Assembly: GCA_030248065.1 (NCBI GenBank)
Contig: JASAMV010003498.1
Coordinates: 1 to 64,000 of the forward strand
Length of the DNA: 64,000 bases
Source of the DNA: Rhynchonema sp. JSB1_4
Taxonomy: Eukaryota > Nematoda > Chromadorea > Monhysterida > Xyalidae
Direction: 5' to 3'
The position numbers and the translations under genes are program-made. The notes under the pieces are model-generated. The model ran no database searches. It saw nothing but the letters and a program-made list of their open reading frames with translations, and was not told the DNA's origin. Shown in pieces: positions 36,616-56,520 of the stretch. Numbering within the stretch: position 1 is the first letter of the stretch; each line of letters opens with the position of its first letter.

Positions 36616-37643
36616 TATTTATTTTGTACGCAGCGTTTTGGAAACAAGGTCTCGTGATCGTGCGCGGTGAATAAATCGCGTATTAATATTCCAAGTGTCC
36701 TGAAAACAATGACATCTGGGAGCATCGTCACACCCCGTCTTATGGCCTCCACAAGGGAAAAAACTTGTGCGCTTCGCGCAATTAGCCTAACAAATCATAA
36801 TAAACTTTGAATTTGATAATGATAACGATGGCGAAAAATATTTTCTCATTGAATTCGTTCATTAGAGGCCGATTATCGTTCAGAAACTCAAGTCGCGTGA
36901 TGCACACACAACCTACCAGCTGTCGGTACACGCAGCTGTCAGTGCCATCAGACGTGCACAATTATATGTGCTGTTTATTATGTCAGCTTTGACACATAGT
37001 CCGCCAGAAATACATATAGTCCAGAGAACCCAACCCCAACCTTTGTATTTTGGCTCCCTTGTACGAAGTACCAACCTTCTTTGAATTTTATTCTTTCTGT
37101 GGACAGATCTTCCTGGCTGGAGGCTAAGCCGAAACAGGAATGAAAGCCTAAGACTAAGCCTAAGCCTGCCAGAAAAAAAAACGGACGTGGATGCTCCTCG
37201 ATTTCTATCTCCCAGCGCTGCTGTCACACAAAATGTGTGCGTGACTATGGTTAATGCCTTGCTTGATATTTCCAGCGCTATATTTCAGTCAAACCATGAA
37301 ATCGTCCGAAGTCGGTGTTACTTATGAATCAATATGTTATCGGTCACAAAATTCAGGATGACCCACGAAAATCAGTTTATTGCTAACATCATTCGATGAA
37401 ATCAATTTGGCACTATTCCCATCAAAGTTACTGGGGCTGCAGGAAAGGAGTGAGCTGTTGCAGTTTTCGATCAGAAATTTGAATCACAACGATTTACGAG
37501 ATTTAATGACGCTATTTCTAGCTCATATTTAAATTTCCACCTGCCGTAAAATTCGATCACAAAATTTATACTTAATAATCTGCTTAATTTTTTGCTTCAG
37601 GAGCTGTGTATTTCAAGATGCTTCATTTTTTTGCCAGGTTTGA
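36616..37643. other. Intergenic, upstream of the capping enzyme
   Basis: Between the capping-enzyme start and the 3' end of the Arg-rich gene. Short open frames only; no motif or repeat copy recognised. The promoter of the capping enzyme should lie within the first few hundred bases. Confidence 0.4.
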
Positions 37644-38785
37644 TCACACACTGACTGCACGACGTCCACGACGACGCATGCTGCGGCGGCGACGCGAGGT
37701 GCCACGCGTTGACACGCGGCGGCGCGAGGTGCCACGCGTTGACACGCGGCGACGCGAAGTGCCACGCTTCGATCTGCCACGACGCGCCGTACGCGTGCGA
37801 CGTTTTGATCCGCCACGACGACGTGCAGTGCGACGCGAGCTGACTGCTGTAATTCATAATCAACCGATAAGAAGTTTAAATTGCCATCAATAACTGGTCA
37901 AAATCAATGAAACATCACCTTTGCGGCCGCGTCGACTCGATTGCTGCAACAGGCGAGCGGCGGCGCGCTGATTTCGGTAGCGCGTCTTTTCGAATCTGCC
38001 CGTCTGCGTGTTTTTGATCGGCACCCATGTGAAACCGCCGTGATCCGTCCAGATCTGCGCGTGGTTTCCTGAAAATGAATTTTTTTGGTTTTCATCATCA
38101 CGGAAACGATACCATTATTTATGTTCTCTTCATTCTAACCTGAACGCGTCCTTCGGATTGTCTTCACTCGGGCCTCGGGACCTGAAAAATTTAGTTTTTC
38201 TATTTTTTCTATCAAAATAAAAAACAATGAACTCAAGCCTACAGAACCCACCCTTGCGGCTGGAGCGTCTCTTCGCTCGATCACTTCGACGCAGGCGACC
38301 TGTAAATGGGTTGCGGTAAGCAGGATTACGTAACGCCACATCATCACAAGCAGGATCTGTACGCACGCTCATGTTTGATTGGCACCCATTCCACTTTGCC
38401 TGCGGCGTCGTTCCAGATTTGCGCGTGGTTTCCTGAAAACCCAGTCAAAAATAATATCTATGAATTTTAATCAAAGTTAATGTCGAAAAACCGACCGGAG
38501 TTTGTCTTTCGCACCGTTCTGATGGTCGCACGTCCCCCGTGTTTTCGTCCGCGACCGCCGCGCGTGGTTGACGATCGCGAGGCTGAAATATTGCGAATTG
38601 TGCCACAGTAACCAAAAATACCGTAACCCGAGCGTTACCGTACATGTGCTGCTACGTGCCGATCGCGATCGACGGCTGCTGCGACGCGATGAGCGCGCAC
38701 CTGAATAGTCAACAAAGAAATGAACTCAGCAACTTTTTGTGAAAATCAACCAAAACCCACTTTTTGATCGGGTGCGACGAGGCAT
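37644..38785 (-). CDS. Arg-rich protamine/SR-like basic protein
   Basis: Unrecognised gene of 225 residues. Exons: 38785-38761, 38700-38644, 38582-38496, 38432-38367, 38299-38252, 38181-38140, 38068-37919, 37846-37644. Every intron is phase 1, so each inner exon can be added or lost without shifting frame. It starts MPRRTRSK, continues with Ser-Arg runs (SRRSSRRSRSARSS) and a Gly/Arg stretch. Exons 4 and 7 both begin with a NHAQIW motif followed about eight residues later by WVPIK. The tail (exon 8) is about 40% Arg with ten-residue repeats RVSTRGTSRR. Composition suggests a DNA- or RNA-binding protein such as a sperm nuclear basic protein, or an SR-type factor; this is inference only. No signal peptide or membrane segment. 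Confidence 0.75.
37686..37769 (-). repeat. 30-bp tandem repeat inside the Arg-rich exon
   Basis: Two full units (37686-37715, 37716-37745) and a partial third encode repeated RVSTRGTSRR-like decapeptides. The units differ by only one or two bases, so the array is young or homogenised. Confidence 0.85.
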
Positions 38786-39059
38786 GATGTCGGGATTGGA
38801 TTGGTCAGGGATGGAAACCAGTGATGGAAAGTTGGAGTTGATGGTGATGAAGAAATTCAAGAATGAATGAATGAATGACTGGATATCAGCGGCTTTTATA
38901 CCAATCAACCGAACCAGGGGGTGCATTGGAAATTTGATTCATTTCTGGGAGATACAGCTACACCACTATTCAGAAGGGATGCATGATAAAATATGTATAT
39001 CCACCACAACAAAAAAAAACAAAAAAAAAACAACCCCCCCCCCAACCAACCCCCCAAGA

Positions 39060-39330
39060 GCATTTTTGAATGCGGCCAAGCAAGCTTTAAAAAAAGTCGT
39101 CTCATGAGCTGGTGGCTGGACTATATGTAAAGGCAAACTACGCCAACACGAGCCCGATTTCGGAGTTGGTGCACTGGCAAAACGCAAAGAAAGAGAAATC
39201 CTCATGCACCACGTTGTATTCCACAACGTGTAACGTTTCCCAAATCAGCAGCCACGTGTGAATGTTTCACTAATCTACCAGCTCCGAAATCGGGCTCGTG
39301 TTGGCGTAGTTTGCCTTTACGTCGGTTTTA
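39060..39330. repeat. Dispersed element with inverted arms
   Basis: AAAGGCAAACTACGCCAACA at 39130 returns inverted at 39282-39320, and AGTCGTCTCATGAGCTGGTG at 39094 matches the arms of the element at 45160-45530. The block seems to be two related element ends joined together. Confidence 0.55.
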
Positions 39331-40247
39331 TGATGACTGGATAACGAATGCCTGATTGGCTGATGTTTAAACAAGTGCGTTAAAAATCGTAGAGAGCTCT
39401 CATGGCAACAGTCAGCTTTCATGAATTAAAAAGTCACCTCAGCGTCACCAGCCACCTTTCATGCATTCAGATTCAATCATACCTGAATATCAAGTTGAAT
39501 GAACCATTCAAGTTCATGGGTGTTTCTATTTTGCAGGGCTTCATAGAAGAAATTCAGAAATGAATGAAAAGGCTGGACATCAACGCCTTTTATGCCACAT
39601 CCGAGCCAGGGATGCACAGGCGTTTTTAGCATAATTTCATATTCACAGGAAACTCACAACACGCCGGCCGTGCGTATTTTGACTGAAAGCATAAAATACA
39701 TACATATAATACTGTGGTCAAATCAAGTCGTCAAATCTTGCAGTCAAATCACATGTATTATTTTTCGCGTTGATTTGGGGCTGCTTGATTTGACAACAAG
39801 ATTTGACGACTTGATTTGATGACAGTACTATTAGCCCGTACTTTTTCCGTTTGTCAGTGAAATTTCTGAAACAAATATGTCAAGAGAGAATTGTAACATC
39901 GAGCTACATCGTTCATGCTGCAACATGCATGGCTAACTGATGTTTCAACAGGTGCGCCAACAATCACAAACGGTTAAGTTAAAAGCGGTCATGACGAAAT
40001 TTCAGCCATTTGGGACAGAAACATCAATGATCCCCAGGCACTTTGCGTGTGGTGTGCCCTCATTTCAAAGCATTCAAGATTGAGGGCGTTAATTTTTGGT
40101 AGGGCTGTTTCGCGAGGGTTCCTGACGATTTTCACAAACGAACATTGCAACTCCAATCGGAAACTTGTACATGGATCGAAATTTTTACCAATCTCGTCCA
40201 ATTGAATAATTTTTATATATTATACGACATAAACGTCAACAATTGAC
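39331..40247. other. Intergenic, nothing recognised
   Basis: AT-rich. It contains a local inverted pair (TTGATTTGACGACTTG-like words at 39715-39825) but no supported exon. Confidence 0.4.
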
Positions 40248-42925
40248 TCAACTCAAATAGGCATTGCCGATCAATTTGTGACACCCAATGACATTCACAT
40301 TCTGCACGAGCATTTTATTGAATGGAAATTCCTTCTTGATCCTTGCAGGGATTTGATCCTGATTGCGACTGCGTTTGTAAAAGTTCTCCAACGTGCGCTG
40401 TGTGCGTAGATGTGACGTCATGTCACTGTCAAAGATGCGAACGGTCAGGTAGACGGACACCGACAGGCTTGTTGTCTTGGAGTTGTCAGAGCCCTGCAAT
40501 TCTGTTTGGTGTCATGATGATTCCAACTACGTTTACGGCCGGAATGCGGAAAACATAACAGTCGTATTTGACTGGATAAAATTCTGCGATAGATTTGGAG
40601 CTACACAGCGTGAATTTCAATAAGCGCGAAAGCTGATCAAAGGCGTTTGCAAGGATTACTGTATGGATTTGATATGCAGCTTTCATTAGCGTAGCACAAC
40701 CGGTTATGGAAAGGAATATGCTGCCACTTATTTTTTTTGGATTAGACGGCCATTTGAAGCATGCTCACTGACGATGACCTGGTACACCAGTTTGAAAATT
40801 TGCTCTGAACAAGCAACCTGAAACCGCAATGCGCAACCCACAAGGGAGTTGTGTTGGAAGCCTGACGACTTTGAAGAAAGTTGCGCTTTAGTTATGGTGC
40901 ATTGATACAATGACCCGGCACCGCTAACTTGCAAGAACACGGCAAACGGAGCTTGAATAATAATGTCTTACCCCAGTCAACTGTCGCCAGACCTCCTCAG
41001 TAATTCCTCTGAGTTCCAGCAGCTGCTGTTTGGTCGGCAAACAGAAATGCACGAAAATGCCCTCCTTGTCAACGTTGCTGAACTTGGTATCGATTTTGGA
41101 CACTCTGCAAACTTGTCTACTGTCATGGAAATAATTTTGTGTGGGAATCGATCCTGTGTTCTGCGCAGCGTGTTATGGTTGGTTGCCTGTTTCAACTGTT
41201 TCTATGGACGGACGGTGCATCAGATCATCGCCAATGGACTACGTTCATGTGCCATGGATGATCTATAGGTTTGTCAGCCGAATAATCCAAGTCCAACCTG
41301 TGATTTGAAAATGCAGCAGTGCTCGCTTGTCTGCAATCGACCGCTCTCAGACCATGTGTCAACCACAGGGCAGCGCCTTCTCTCGTTTTCGCTTTCGAGC
41401 TTGCTTTGAACACGGACTCACACAGACCGCAGTACAAGCTGGAAGAACGGGCTTCTTCAGATCAAGTCCAGACGAGTTTTGGGCGACTGGATTTGATCAC
41501 CGTTTATGGGCACACAACTTGCTTACCATGATCCCACTCCTCCACACATTGTGCGATTATCGTAGTCATAACAGTCACCATCCTGTTTCACATAGCTGGT
41601 GGAATGAGAAACCTGAAAATTCGTGTCAAATACACTGATCTCAAACGCATCTCGGTTGCTCATGAAACATCAGTCAAAGATGCTGTGCTGACCATGGCAC
41701 TATTTATGGCCATGTGTCTGACGAACAAACATTTTTATCGCAGTCATTTTCGGCATTAATCTTGCCAGTATCCATAAATATGGTGATCGGTCCGGTGGTC
41801 TAGTCTTGCGTTGGTCACGGAAGGTTAGATTCATGAACGGGATATACTCATGTCATTTAGACAGCTCCCACGCTGGCCGAAACATCATTACATAGGTCGA
41901 ACACACATTGTGTTCTCACGCGATAAAGAAACTGAGAGAACAGACGACGAATCTACGATATGTTAAAAATAGACAGCGTCTGGTAAGACATCACGCTGTT
42001 GCTTGTTAGGCTGCGGTTATACTCGTTCCGCGGAACTGAAGGAACAAGTGGAGGAACGATCATTTCCGTTGATAGTCTTGTGTTTGCCTGACTTGACTAA
42101 TCATCAGCAGTGCTTAGCTTTAAGTACAAACGTGTCCGTCTACGAAGTGTTTCGGATTGAACGTGTGCGGCTGAAGCACAACGACTGTTCCTCCACTTTC
42201 TTTGTGCTGAGGTCGGTGGAGGAATCCGCGTTTTAGTGCAACCGTTTGCTTTGCACAAAATTGGTTGCATAAGCGCCTAGTTGTAGACAAGGCCGTCTGA
42301 CATCACGCTGTTGGTCCCCTTACCACCCACCCCAACCCCACCCCCCAAAAACTTACGCCCCACATTTGCAGAACGTCAGGCAAACTAGATTTAAGCATAA
42401 TATATTGACCCATATCGCCATGTTTGTAGACCGGTCTTTGTCCAACCCGTCAACTAACCTGCAAATGCAACTGCAATCTGTCAGTATCGAGGGGCTCGGT
42501 CACTTTGACATCCCCTCCCAATCGGTAACACCCTTTGTACTCGGGATGGGGCTCAATCAGCGCTTCAGGGCTGGACGGAAAACGGATCTTTTCGATCCAC
42601 TCGTCTACTGAAGTGTGAACAGTACCATATGACATGATTGGCAGAAATAGCAAATGCTGATTACATGGATGCCACCAGTTCTGTGACCAGCGACAAATTG
42701 TTTATTGCCTCTTCGGCACCATCTATTACGTCGGGCCTGGTGAACAAAGCCAAGCATTCTGAGCAGGAGTAATAATGTAGAGTTCCGCACACAAAATTAA
42801 ACTGAGGACTAACGGTTGTTTTCACATGGGAAATGGTCAAGAATTTCCAATTGGACATCTTCTATCCGTTTCGCTTCAACTATCATTGTCAGAGAGGTTG
42901 ACATAACCAGAGTCAACAAAATCAT
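40248..42925 (-). CDS. Unrecognised secreted Cys-rich protein
   Basis: Eight exons with fully consistent phases give 327 residues: 42925-42814, 42607-42459, 41612-41527, 41438-41298, 41104-40972, 40817-40779, 40632-40555, 40493-40248. It begins with a signal peptide (MILLTLVMSTSLTMIVEA), so the product should be secreted. The mature part has about eleven Cys, including FPCENN, GCYRLGGDVKV, GDCYDYDNRTMCGG, YCGLCESVF and DCRQAS; the last third is basic with segments KEGIFVHFCLPTKQQLLELR and YLTVRIFDSD. No transmembrane helix was seen. I recognise no domain. The small exon 40817-40779 could instead begin at 40856 in the same phase. The gene is flanked by unrelated genes and gives no functional hint. 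Confidence 0.65.
41987..42313. repeat. Insertion flanked by a 15-bp direct repeat
   Basis: GACATCACGCTGTTG occurs at 41987-42001 and again at 42299-42313 inside intron 2 of the secreted-protein gene. The 297 bases between them have no copy elsewhere in the window. A 15-bp duplication is typical of target-primed retrotransposition, so a short retro-insert is possible. Confidence 0.45.
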
Positions 42926-44391
42926 GTTTTCAGATTTGTGAATATGTAAACTATACAGCGTGAAGTGATTTTGATCACACAATTTTACAAAAGCTAGTGA
43001 AAACTAGTTGAATTACGCTTGTGTTAACGCAAGGTTATCTTTCTCATGGACACTGCAAGCTAAATTTATGAATAATTGTCGGAACTAAACGTGCTTATTG
43101 CATTTCAACAGCATCATAACAAAACACATCTCGGTGCGATTTCTTGACACTGCTTGTAGTTTTATTGGTGATGTTTACAGCGAATTTGAATTTTTGAAAA
43201 CAAAATATCACTTGGTATTTTGACAGCGAAGCAGCACGCAATATATGTATATGTAATTCACAAGTTCGTCTGGTGCTGATAATAATACATAACAATCGAT
43301 TAAATAACATGATGGCAATAAAAATCCGTGCAAAAAGATCAACGCGCTTTACTGCGATTACACCAAGGAATATTGCATTTTTGCGCTTTGCGTGAACAAA
43401 TTTTATCGTTCAAACAAACAAGCCTGTCACATGGCAAGTTTTTGTTACTCAGTTATTCGGTAATACCAAAGCCTTGATGGTACGGACAACACTTCAAAGT
43501 ATCTGGTATTCCGACTTAATCATGGTATACCTATTAGAATAGATGCAAGGAAAAATTGGGGAAAGATTTATGTAACAAAAGCTGAATGATCCAGAAACAA
43601 GGATTATGTGTGAATGAATACAAGTAATTTTAAGGTACACGTTTCGCACGAGTTAAAAAAACGCATAACCAACAATAATAAGAAAGCTCAAGAATTCTCA
43701 CCGACTTTTGTCCGATTTTCGATATAAAAATCAACTATTCTCAATCAATGAATGTGGTTCCTAAAATCAATTAAAGGATTCTCAAGACAATCAGAACAAT
43801 CACATCACAATCTTACAGAAGATGCAGTGCAAAAAATAAAAGAAAAAGAGAAAACAGTGTAAATGTACCATATTTCTGCACATGCACACAAAGCTGAGCA
43901 ATCAGACAACCTCGCTATATTACATGATTCACACTATCTGTATTTTCACTTTCCCTTCCTATTCAATGCCACAGTCTTTGGCGGACAATTAATCAATTTC
44001 CTATGTCCTTTTTTATTAACCACCTGGTTGCCAATTCCCGCTATTTGAAAAATACATTTTTACAAAAGTTGTGTAACGCACATCGAAATTAATCACACAG
44101 CAACCACGCGGTCCACTTTTAGGAGAGAAAGAAGGCAAAATGGGTTAGGTCTCGTTCCGAAGATAGAAATCAGAGCCGACAACAGAGGAGCAATGCACAC
44201 ACATATACACGAAACCAAAGCCAAATTAATAATAATTGACGGAACTGCTGGCAATGTTCATAAATGAAGGGAAAATTTTACCATTGCTGGTATGCAAAAA
44301 CAGATGTTTTGTCAAGGTAAAGTGCTTAGCATTATTTTATAAATAACCGTTGACAAAAACACTTTTCTGCAAAAAAAACCAACGTCCAAAT
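42926..44391. other. Intergenic / likely cullin-3 3' UTR
   Basis: AT-rich, without supported exons. TTTATT on the plus strand at 44012-44017 gives an AATAAA poly(A) signal on the minus strand about 375 bases after the cullin-3 stop. The rest holds short chance frames only. Confidence 0.4.
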
Positions 44392-52217
<7,826 letters not shown>

Positions 52218-52393
52218 GTCTGTTATTGTTTATCGATCGTTCGTCAACTGATCGTACTGCAACGGCACGGTTGTTGTTGCGGTGGCGTTTCCTTCCTTGT
52301 GCCGTCCAACCAAGCTGAGCCGGCAATAAATTTCTCTTCGATGTTCAGTCTTTTAACCGTATTCCCTAAAATACAAAGGGGTTCTAGTTAGGC

Positions 52394-52680
52394 ATGGGGG
52401 GACAATACCGATTTTTTTACTCAAGCCAGTACCCAATACCCAGACCCCACCCGCAATACCACAATTCGGACCCAACCCAATACCCAATACTCAGGTTGAG
52501 ACCCAATACCCAGCAACCTTCCGGAGGCTGGGTAGGGGGTACCTTGCAACCATCTGGATCCATCCCCCAAGGGTACCTTGCAACTAGGCATGGGCACAAT
52601 GCCCAATACCACCCAATACCCAATACCTGGTATTGGGTGTCGCGCTTGGTATTGGGTATTGGATGCACTGTAGTGGCTGG
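52394..52680. repeat. AATACCCAATACC-word repeat
   Basis: Many copies of ACCCAATACC in varying spacing, with an inner TACCTTGCAACCATCTGGAT segment. An inverted relative (GGTATTGGGTATTGGGT) is at 55905-56040. It carries no coding content. Confidence 0.7.
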
Positions 52681-52711
52681 GGAGAGGGGGAATGGGGGGA
52701 TTCCCCCCTAA

Positions 52712-53110
52712 GGGGTATCTATCTCGAGTCAACCCTTACGGGGGATGGGGGGAAGAGTATCTACAGTATCTCGAGCCGACCCCAAAGGGTATCTCGAGTA
52801 AGTAGATTTATACTTTTCAAAAGCAAAAATAGGTGTTTTTCGACCTCAGAACCCCTAAAAATCGCGCGCTCCGCGCACAAACACCCAAAAAAGGTCATTT
52901 TAGGCCACTTTCCGGCAAAAATGTCAAAAAGTACCCATTTTTAGGCCAATTTTGCAGTAAAATTGCATGCAAAAACGGCCTTTTTTCGCCTTTTGACGAA
53001 CCATAGGCCATAGGGGTATCTTAGGTAGCCTCTAGGGGGTATCTCGAGTAACTCCGAAACCTTCCCCCCCCCCCTAGGGTATCTTGGGTCGATTGGCCTG
53101 CCACCACACT
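52712..53110. repeat. GGGTATCTCGAGTAA-word element
   Basis: The word TATCTCGAG or a close form occurs about six times near the two ends, around a core of TTTTAGGCC-type sequence like that inside family A. Looks like a further non-autonomous element. Confidence 0.6.
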
Positions 53111-53143
53111 GATTGGGTGGGTGCGATTCCATTTAGGCAATCC

Positions 53144-53530
53144 CAGTGTAGTTCCTGGTCCGGAGGGGGAGATAGCGGACCCCTCGTTTTTTTTCGTAGG
53201 GGGAGATAGTGTACCCCAGAGGGTGGGGAAGGGGGAAGACCCAAATTCAGGAAAAGTCACTTTTTGAGGTAGAAAATTGGACCTATTTTTGCCCCTTTTT
53301 GGAAAAAGTTATTCACAAAAAGGGTATTTTGGCGACTTTTGACAACACAACATTGACCAAAAATCCCACATTTTAGGCCTAAAAATGCCCATTTTAGGCC
53401 TAAAAATGCCTATTTTAGGCAAAAATTGGGGGAGATAGTGTACCCGGAGGGGGAGATAGGGGGATAGTGTACCACCTGAGGGGGAGATAGCGTACCCGAG
53501 GGGACCCCCTCCTCCCCCAGGAACTACATG
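53144..53530. mobile_element. MITE family A, copy 4
   Basis: Ends CAGTGTAGTTCCTGG and CCAGGAACTACATG; flanks GGCAATCC and GGCAATAC are an imperfect 8-bp duplication. Word variant GGGGGAGATAGTGTACC, as in copies 6 and 7. Confidence 0.75.
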
Positions 53531-53716
53531 GGCAATACCAAAATGACCCATAATTTGTCCAATTTTTTCTAGTTTTTCCCTCAAATTGATGGTTTCTGAT
53601 CAAAAATTCTTTCGAGTGTCTATACCAGACAACTGGACTTGCTTCTCAATTCAAACGACAGAAAAGCACTTTCATCATCATTTTAAACGGCCAAAAAGTC
53701 AGAATTTTCCCAGATA

Positions 53717-53840
53717 CCGTATTCCCTAAAATAGAGCCCCCCAAAAATAGAGCCCCACCTAAAAGGGGGCAGAAGCAGGGCCCCCAAAAAATACAGCCCC
53801 CAACTTGGAATTCCCCGCTTGGGGGTCGTAAAGTCAAGTT
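53717..53840. repeat. AATAGAGCCCC repeat fragment
   Basis: TACCGTATTCCCTAAAATAG followed by AGCCCCCCAAAAATAGAGCC words; truncated on the right. Related to the repeats at 17084 and 35330. Confidence 0.5.
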
Positions 53841-54132
53841 CTTGTATAAGACATCTTATGTACAACGTTTGTGGTTGAGTATATGATGACGTAAAGCAAT
53901 TTAAGGAAGATCTGCACCTAAAAACACTCAAGTCAAGTCGTCTTTATTGAGCTATTCGCAAAAGCCTGTTTGTAGGCTGGGAAATTTACAATATGATGCG
54001 TAAATGTGAGCAGGAAACGGAACGAACAAGAACAACGTGGAAGAACAACGAGAACCTACTGGGACCACGCAAAAATTGAACAACGCAAAAATTGAAGAGA
54101 ACAAACGAACCAAAAATTGAACGGTAGCACTT

Positions 54133-54551
54133 CAGTGTAGTTCCTGGGGGGGAGCAGTGTAGTTCCTGGTCGGGAGGGGGAACAGACGTACCCTCCACTA
54201 CTTTCGGAGGGGGAACAGACGTACCTACCTGGGGGGGAAGGGGGGGGAAGTCCCAATTTGGGGGGGACGGAAAAAAGTCATTTTTTGAGGTCGAAAAATT
54301 GGACTATTTTTGCCTTCTTTTGCGAAAAATCCCCTATAAAAAGGGTATTTTGGCGTTTTTTTGGAGGTTTCACTTAAAGTTTACCTATTTTTGGCCTAAA
54401 AATGCCTATTTTAGGCCTAAATTTTGCCCATTTTAGGAAAAAATTGGGGGAGCAGACGTACCCGGAGGGGGAACAGTGGGGCAGGCGTACCTCGGAGGGG
54501 GAACAGACGTACCCGAGGGGGGTCCCCCCTCCCCCCCCAGGAACTACACTG
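54133..54551. mobile_element. MITE family A, copy 5, with doubled left end
   Basis: Two CAGTGTAGTTCCTGG ends lie 21 bases apart (54133 and 54154) and one CCAGGAACTACACTG end closes the unit. The part from 54154 is a near-identical inverted copy of 17774-18166. The doubled end suggests insertion into, or recombination with, an older copy. Confidence 0.75.
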
Positions 54552-54822
54552 GGGGGGGAGGGGGCACCCCCCTAAGGTCCTGATCAGAGGTCGCAATCGG
54601 GCCGGCCCGACCTGGGGCCGGGCCGCGATTTTGGGCTTTTGGCTCGGGCCTGGCCGGGCCGGAGATTTGGAGGGACGGGCCGGGCCGGGCACCCCGGCCC
54701 GAAGCTTCCGAAGTGACTTATTTTACTGGAAAAGTAGGGATTTTTTGTCAAAAATGCTTAAACTTCTGACGGATTCGGCAAGTAAGTGATCAGTATTGTC
54801 TATCTGACGACCTTTTCATGGA

Positions 54823-55197
54823 CGCCAGCCACGTCGCTAAATGGTGGTACACGGAAGTGACGGACAATCACCAACCCACCATCTGTTCTGGACTGTTGAC
54901 AATATGGACTGATCCCAATATGCGCCCTCTGAGCCCGACATTTGTCGTTTGACGAGGACGAGGATTAATGCATAATTTTCAGTTCTGTTAACTTGTCCTG
55001 TGATCTGTCCTGATGTCCGTGATTTTTCTCTCTCCTTGGCGCTTTTTGTAGCTTTTATTTGCTGTGGTTTTGTTATAACCAGTGTTGTAACTATTTTCAT
55101 TTCCGTAATTGTCCCACCCGGTCTTGTAACTTTGCTTCTATCACTAATTTATGTGCATGATTTTATGCGTCACTGAGAGCAATAAACCAACCAACCA
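54823..55197 (+). mobile_element. Non-LTR retrotransposon tail with 13-bp TSD
   Basis: ACCTTTTCATGGA occurs at 54810-54822 and 55198-55210, flanking a segment that ends in AATAAACCAACCAACCAACC. The short tandem tail and long duplication indicate target-primed reverse transcription. The left part may be the extreme 3' end of a reverse-transcriptase frame, but no domain remains. Confidence 0.75.
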
Positions 55198-55226
55198 ACC
55201 TTTTCATGGAAAACAATGTTTTCAAC

Positions 55227-55566
55227 CAGTGGTGTAGCTACCCAGGCGGGGCGGCAACCTACTGTACCACCAAAAATGTGGGACGGCAACCTACCTGCTG
55301 TACCGGCCGGGCTAGGGGGAACAAATTTTTTGGGTCGAAATTTTGAAGAAAATGTGCTCTAAAACGCTAATTTCGCGCGTAGCGCGCGATTTATCTATTT
55401 GGAGTGAAAAGTACCGATTTTATATTTATACCATTTTGAGCCAAAAATCGCAACTTACTGTGCTAGCCGCCGGAAGGCGACCTACCTACTGTACCAGGAT
55501 GGAGCGTCAACCCACCTACCTACTGTACGTAGCCCAGGGGGACCCCCACCCCCTGCAACACCGTTG
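55227..55566. mobile_element. Inverted-repeat element family E, copy 1
   Basis: Starts CAGTGGTGTAGCTACCCAGG and ends CCCCTGCAACACCGTTG. Flanks TTTTCAAC and TTTTCCAC match at 7 of 8. The repeated word GGCAACCTACCTACTGTACC is characteristic. Confidence 0.65.
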
Positions 55567-55789
55567 TTTTCCACCAAAAAATAGGTTAAAAAAATCGGAA
55601 AAATTATGACAAAAATTGGGTTATTAAAATCTGAGCAAAAAATTCGGGCCGGGCCGGAGATTTGGGCGTTCGGGCCGGGCCGGCCAAACCCGGCCCGATT
55701 GCGACCTCTGGTCCTGACTCATTAATGACCAGTAATACCCTGACAGAACTCCATCTTAAAAGGGCATCTTTTGGAACATTTTTTGAGAT

Positions 55790-56040
55790 CTTGGGCAGCG
55801 AAAAAATACAGCCCCCCAAAAATAGAGCCCCCCAAAATAAAGCCCCCCTACAAGGGGTCAGTGAAAAAATACAGCCCCCTTGAATTTAGGTTTTACGGTA
55901 ATCTTCAACTTTGGTATTGGGTTGGGTCAGATATTGGGTATTGGGTGGGCCTGCTCAGCTGGTATTGGGTATTGCTGGTCAGAGGCCAGGTATTGGGTAT
56001 TGGGTGGGTCTAAAAATCAGTATTGTGGTGTGCCCATGCC
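55790..56040. repeat. Two adjoining repeat fragments
   Basis: 55790-55900 has AAAATACAGCCCCCC words ending GGTTTTACGGTAA, as in the 17084/35330 family. 55905-56040 has GGTATTGGGTATTGGG words, the inverse of 52394-52680, ending TGTGCCCATGCC. Confidence 0.6.
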
Positions 56041-56127
56041 TACTTGCAATGGTGTAGCAGGGGGGGAGGGGGGTGGGGGGGGTCCCCCCAAGGTACAGTA
56101 GGTAGGTAGGTTGACGCTCCATCCTGG

Positions 56128-56520
56128 CAGTGTAGTTCCTGGGGGGGAGGGGGGTCCCCCCCTCGGGTACGCTATCTCCCCCTCAGGTGGTACACTATCC
56201 CCCTATCTCCCCCTCCGGGTACACTATCTCCCCCAATTTTTGCCTAAAATAGGCATTTTTAGGCCTAAAATGGGCATTTTTATACCAAAAATGTGTGATT
56301 TTTAGGTCAATGTTCTCAAAAGTCGCCAAAATGCCCTTTTTATGAAGAATTTTTTCAAAAAAGGGGCAAAAATAGGTCAAATTTTCCACCTCAAAAAGTG
56401 ACTTTTTGCCGAATTTGGGTCTTCCCCCCCCCCCTTCCCCCCCCTCGGGGGTACGCTATCTCCCCCTCCGAAAAAAACGGAGGGTCCGCTATCTCCCCCT
56501 CCGGACCAGGAACTACACTG
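56128..56520. mobile_element. MITE family A, copy 6, with 8-bp TSD
   Basis: Ends CAGTGTAGTTCCTGG and CCAGGAACTACACTG; CATCCTGG duplicated on both sides. The word variant TACACTATCTCCCCCTCC is shared with copies 4 and 7. Confidence 0.85.

Larger units (their letters stand above)
54584..55710. mobile_element. GGCC-rich hAT-like element, interrupted
   Basis: Ends CAGAGGTCGCAATCGGGCC and GGCCCGATTGCGACCTCTG. Flanking octamers GTCCTGAT and GTCCTGAC match at 7 of 8. Inside it sit a retrotransposon tail (54823-55197) and another inverted-repeat element (55227-55566). Confidence 0.75.

Noticed and set aside
37606..37893. Plus-strand Arg-rich open frame
   Set aside because: Reverse reading of the last exon of the minus-strand Arg-rich gene, which is supported by eight phase-consistent exons.
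43863..44048. Small plus-strand frame downstream of cullin-3
   Set aside because: Lies in the expected cullin-3 3' untranslated region, with no motif or splice partner.
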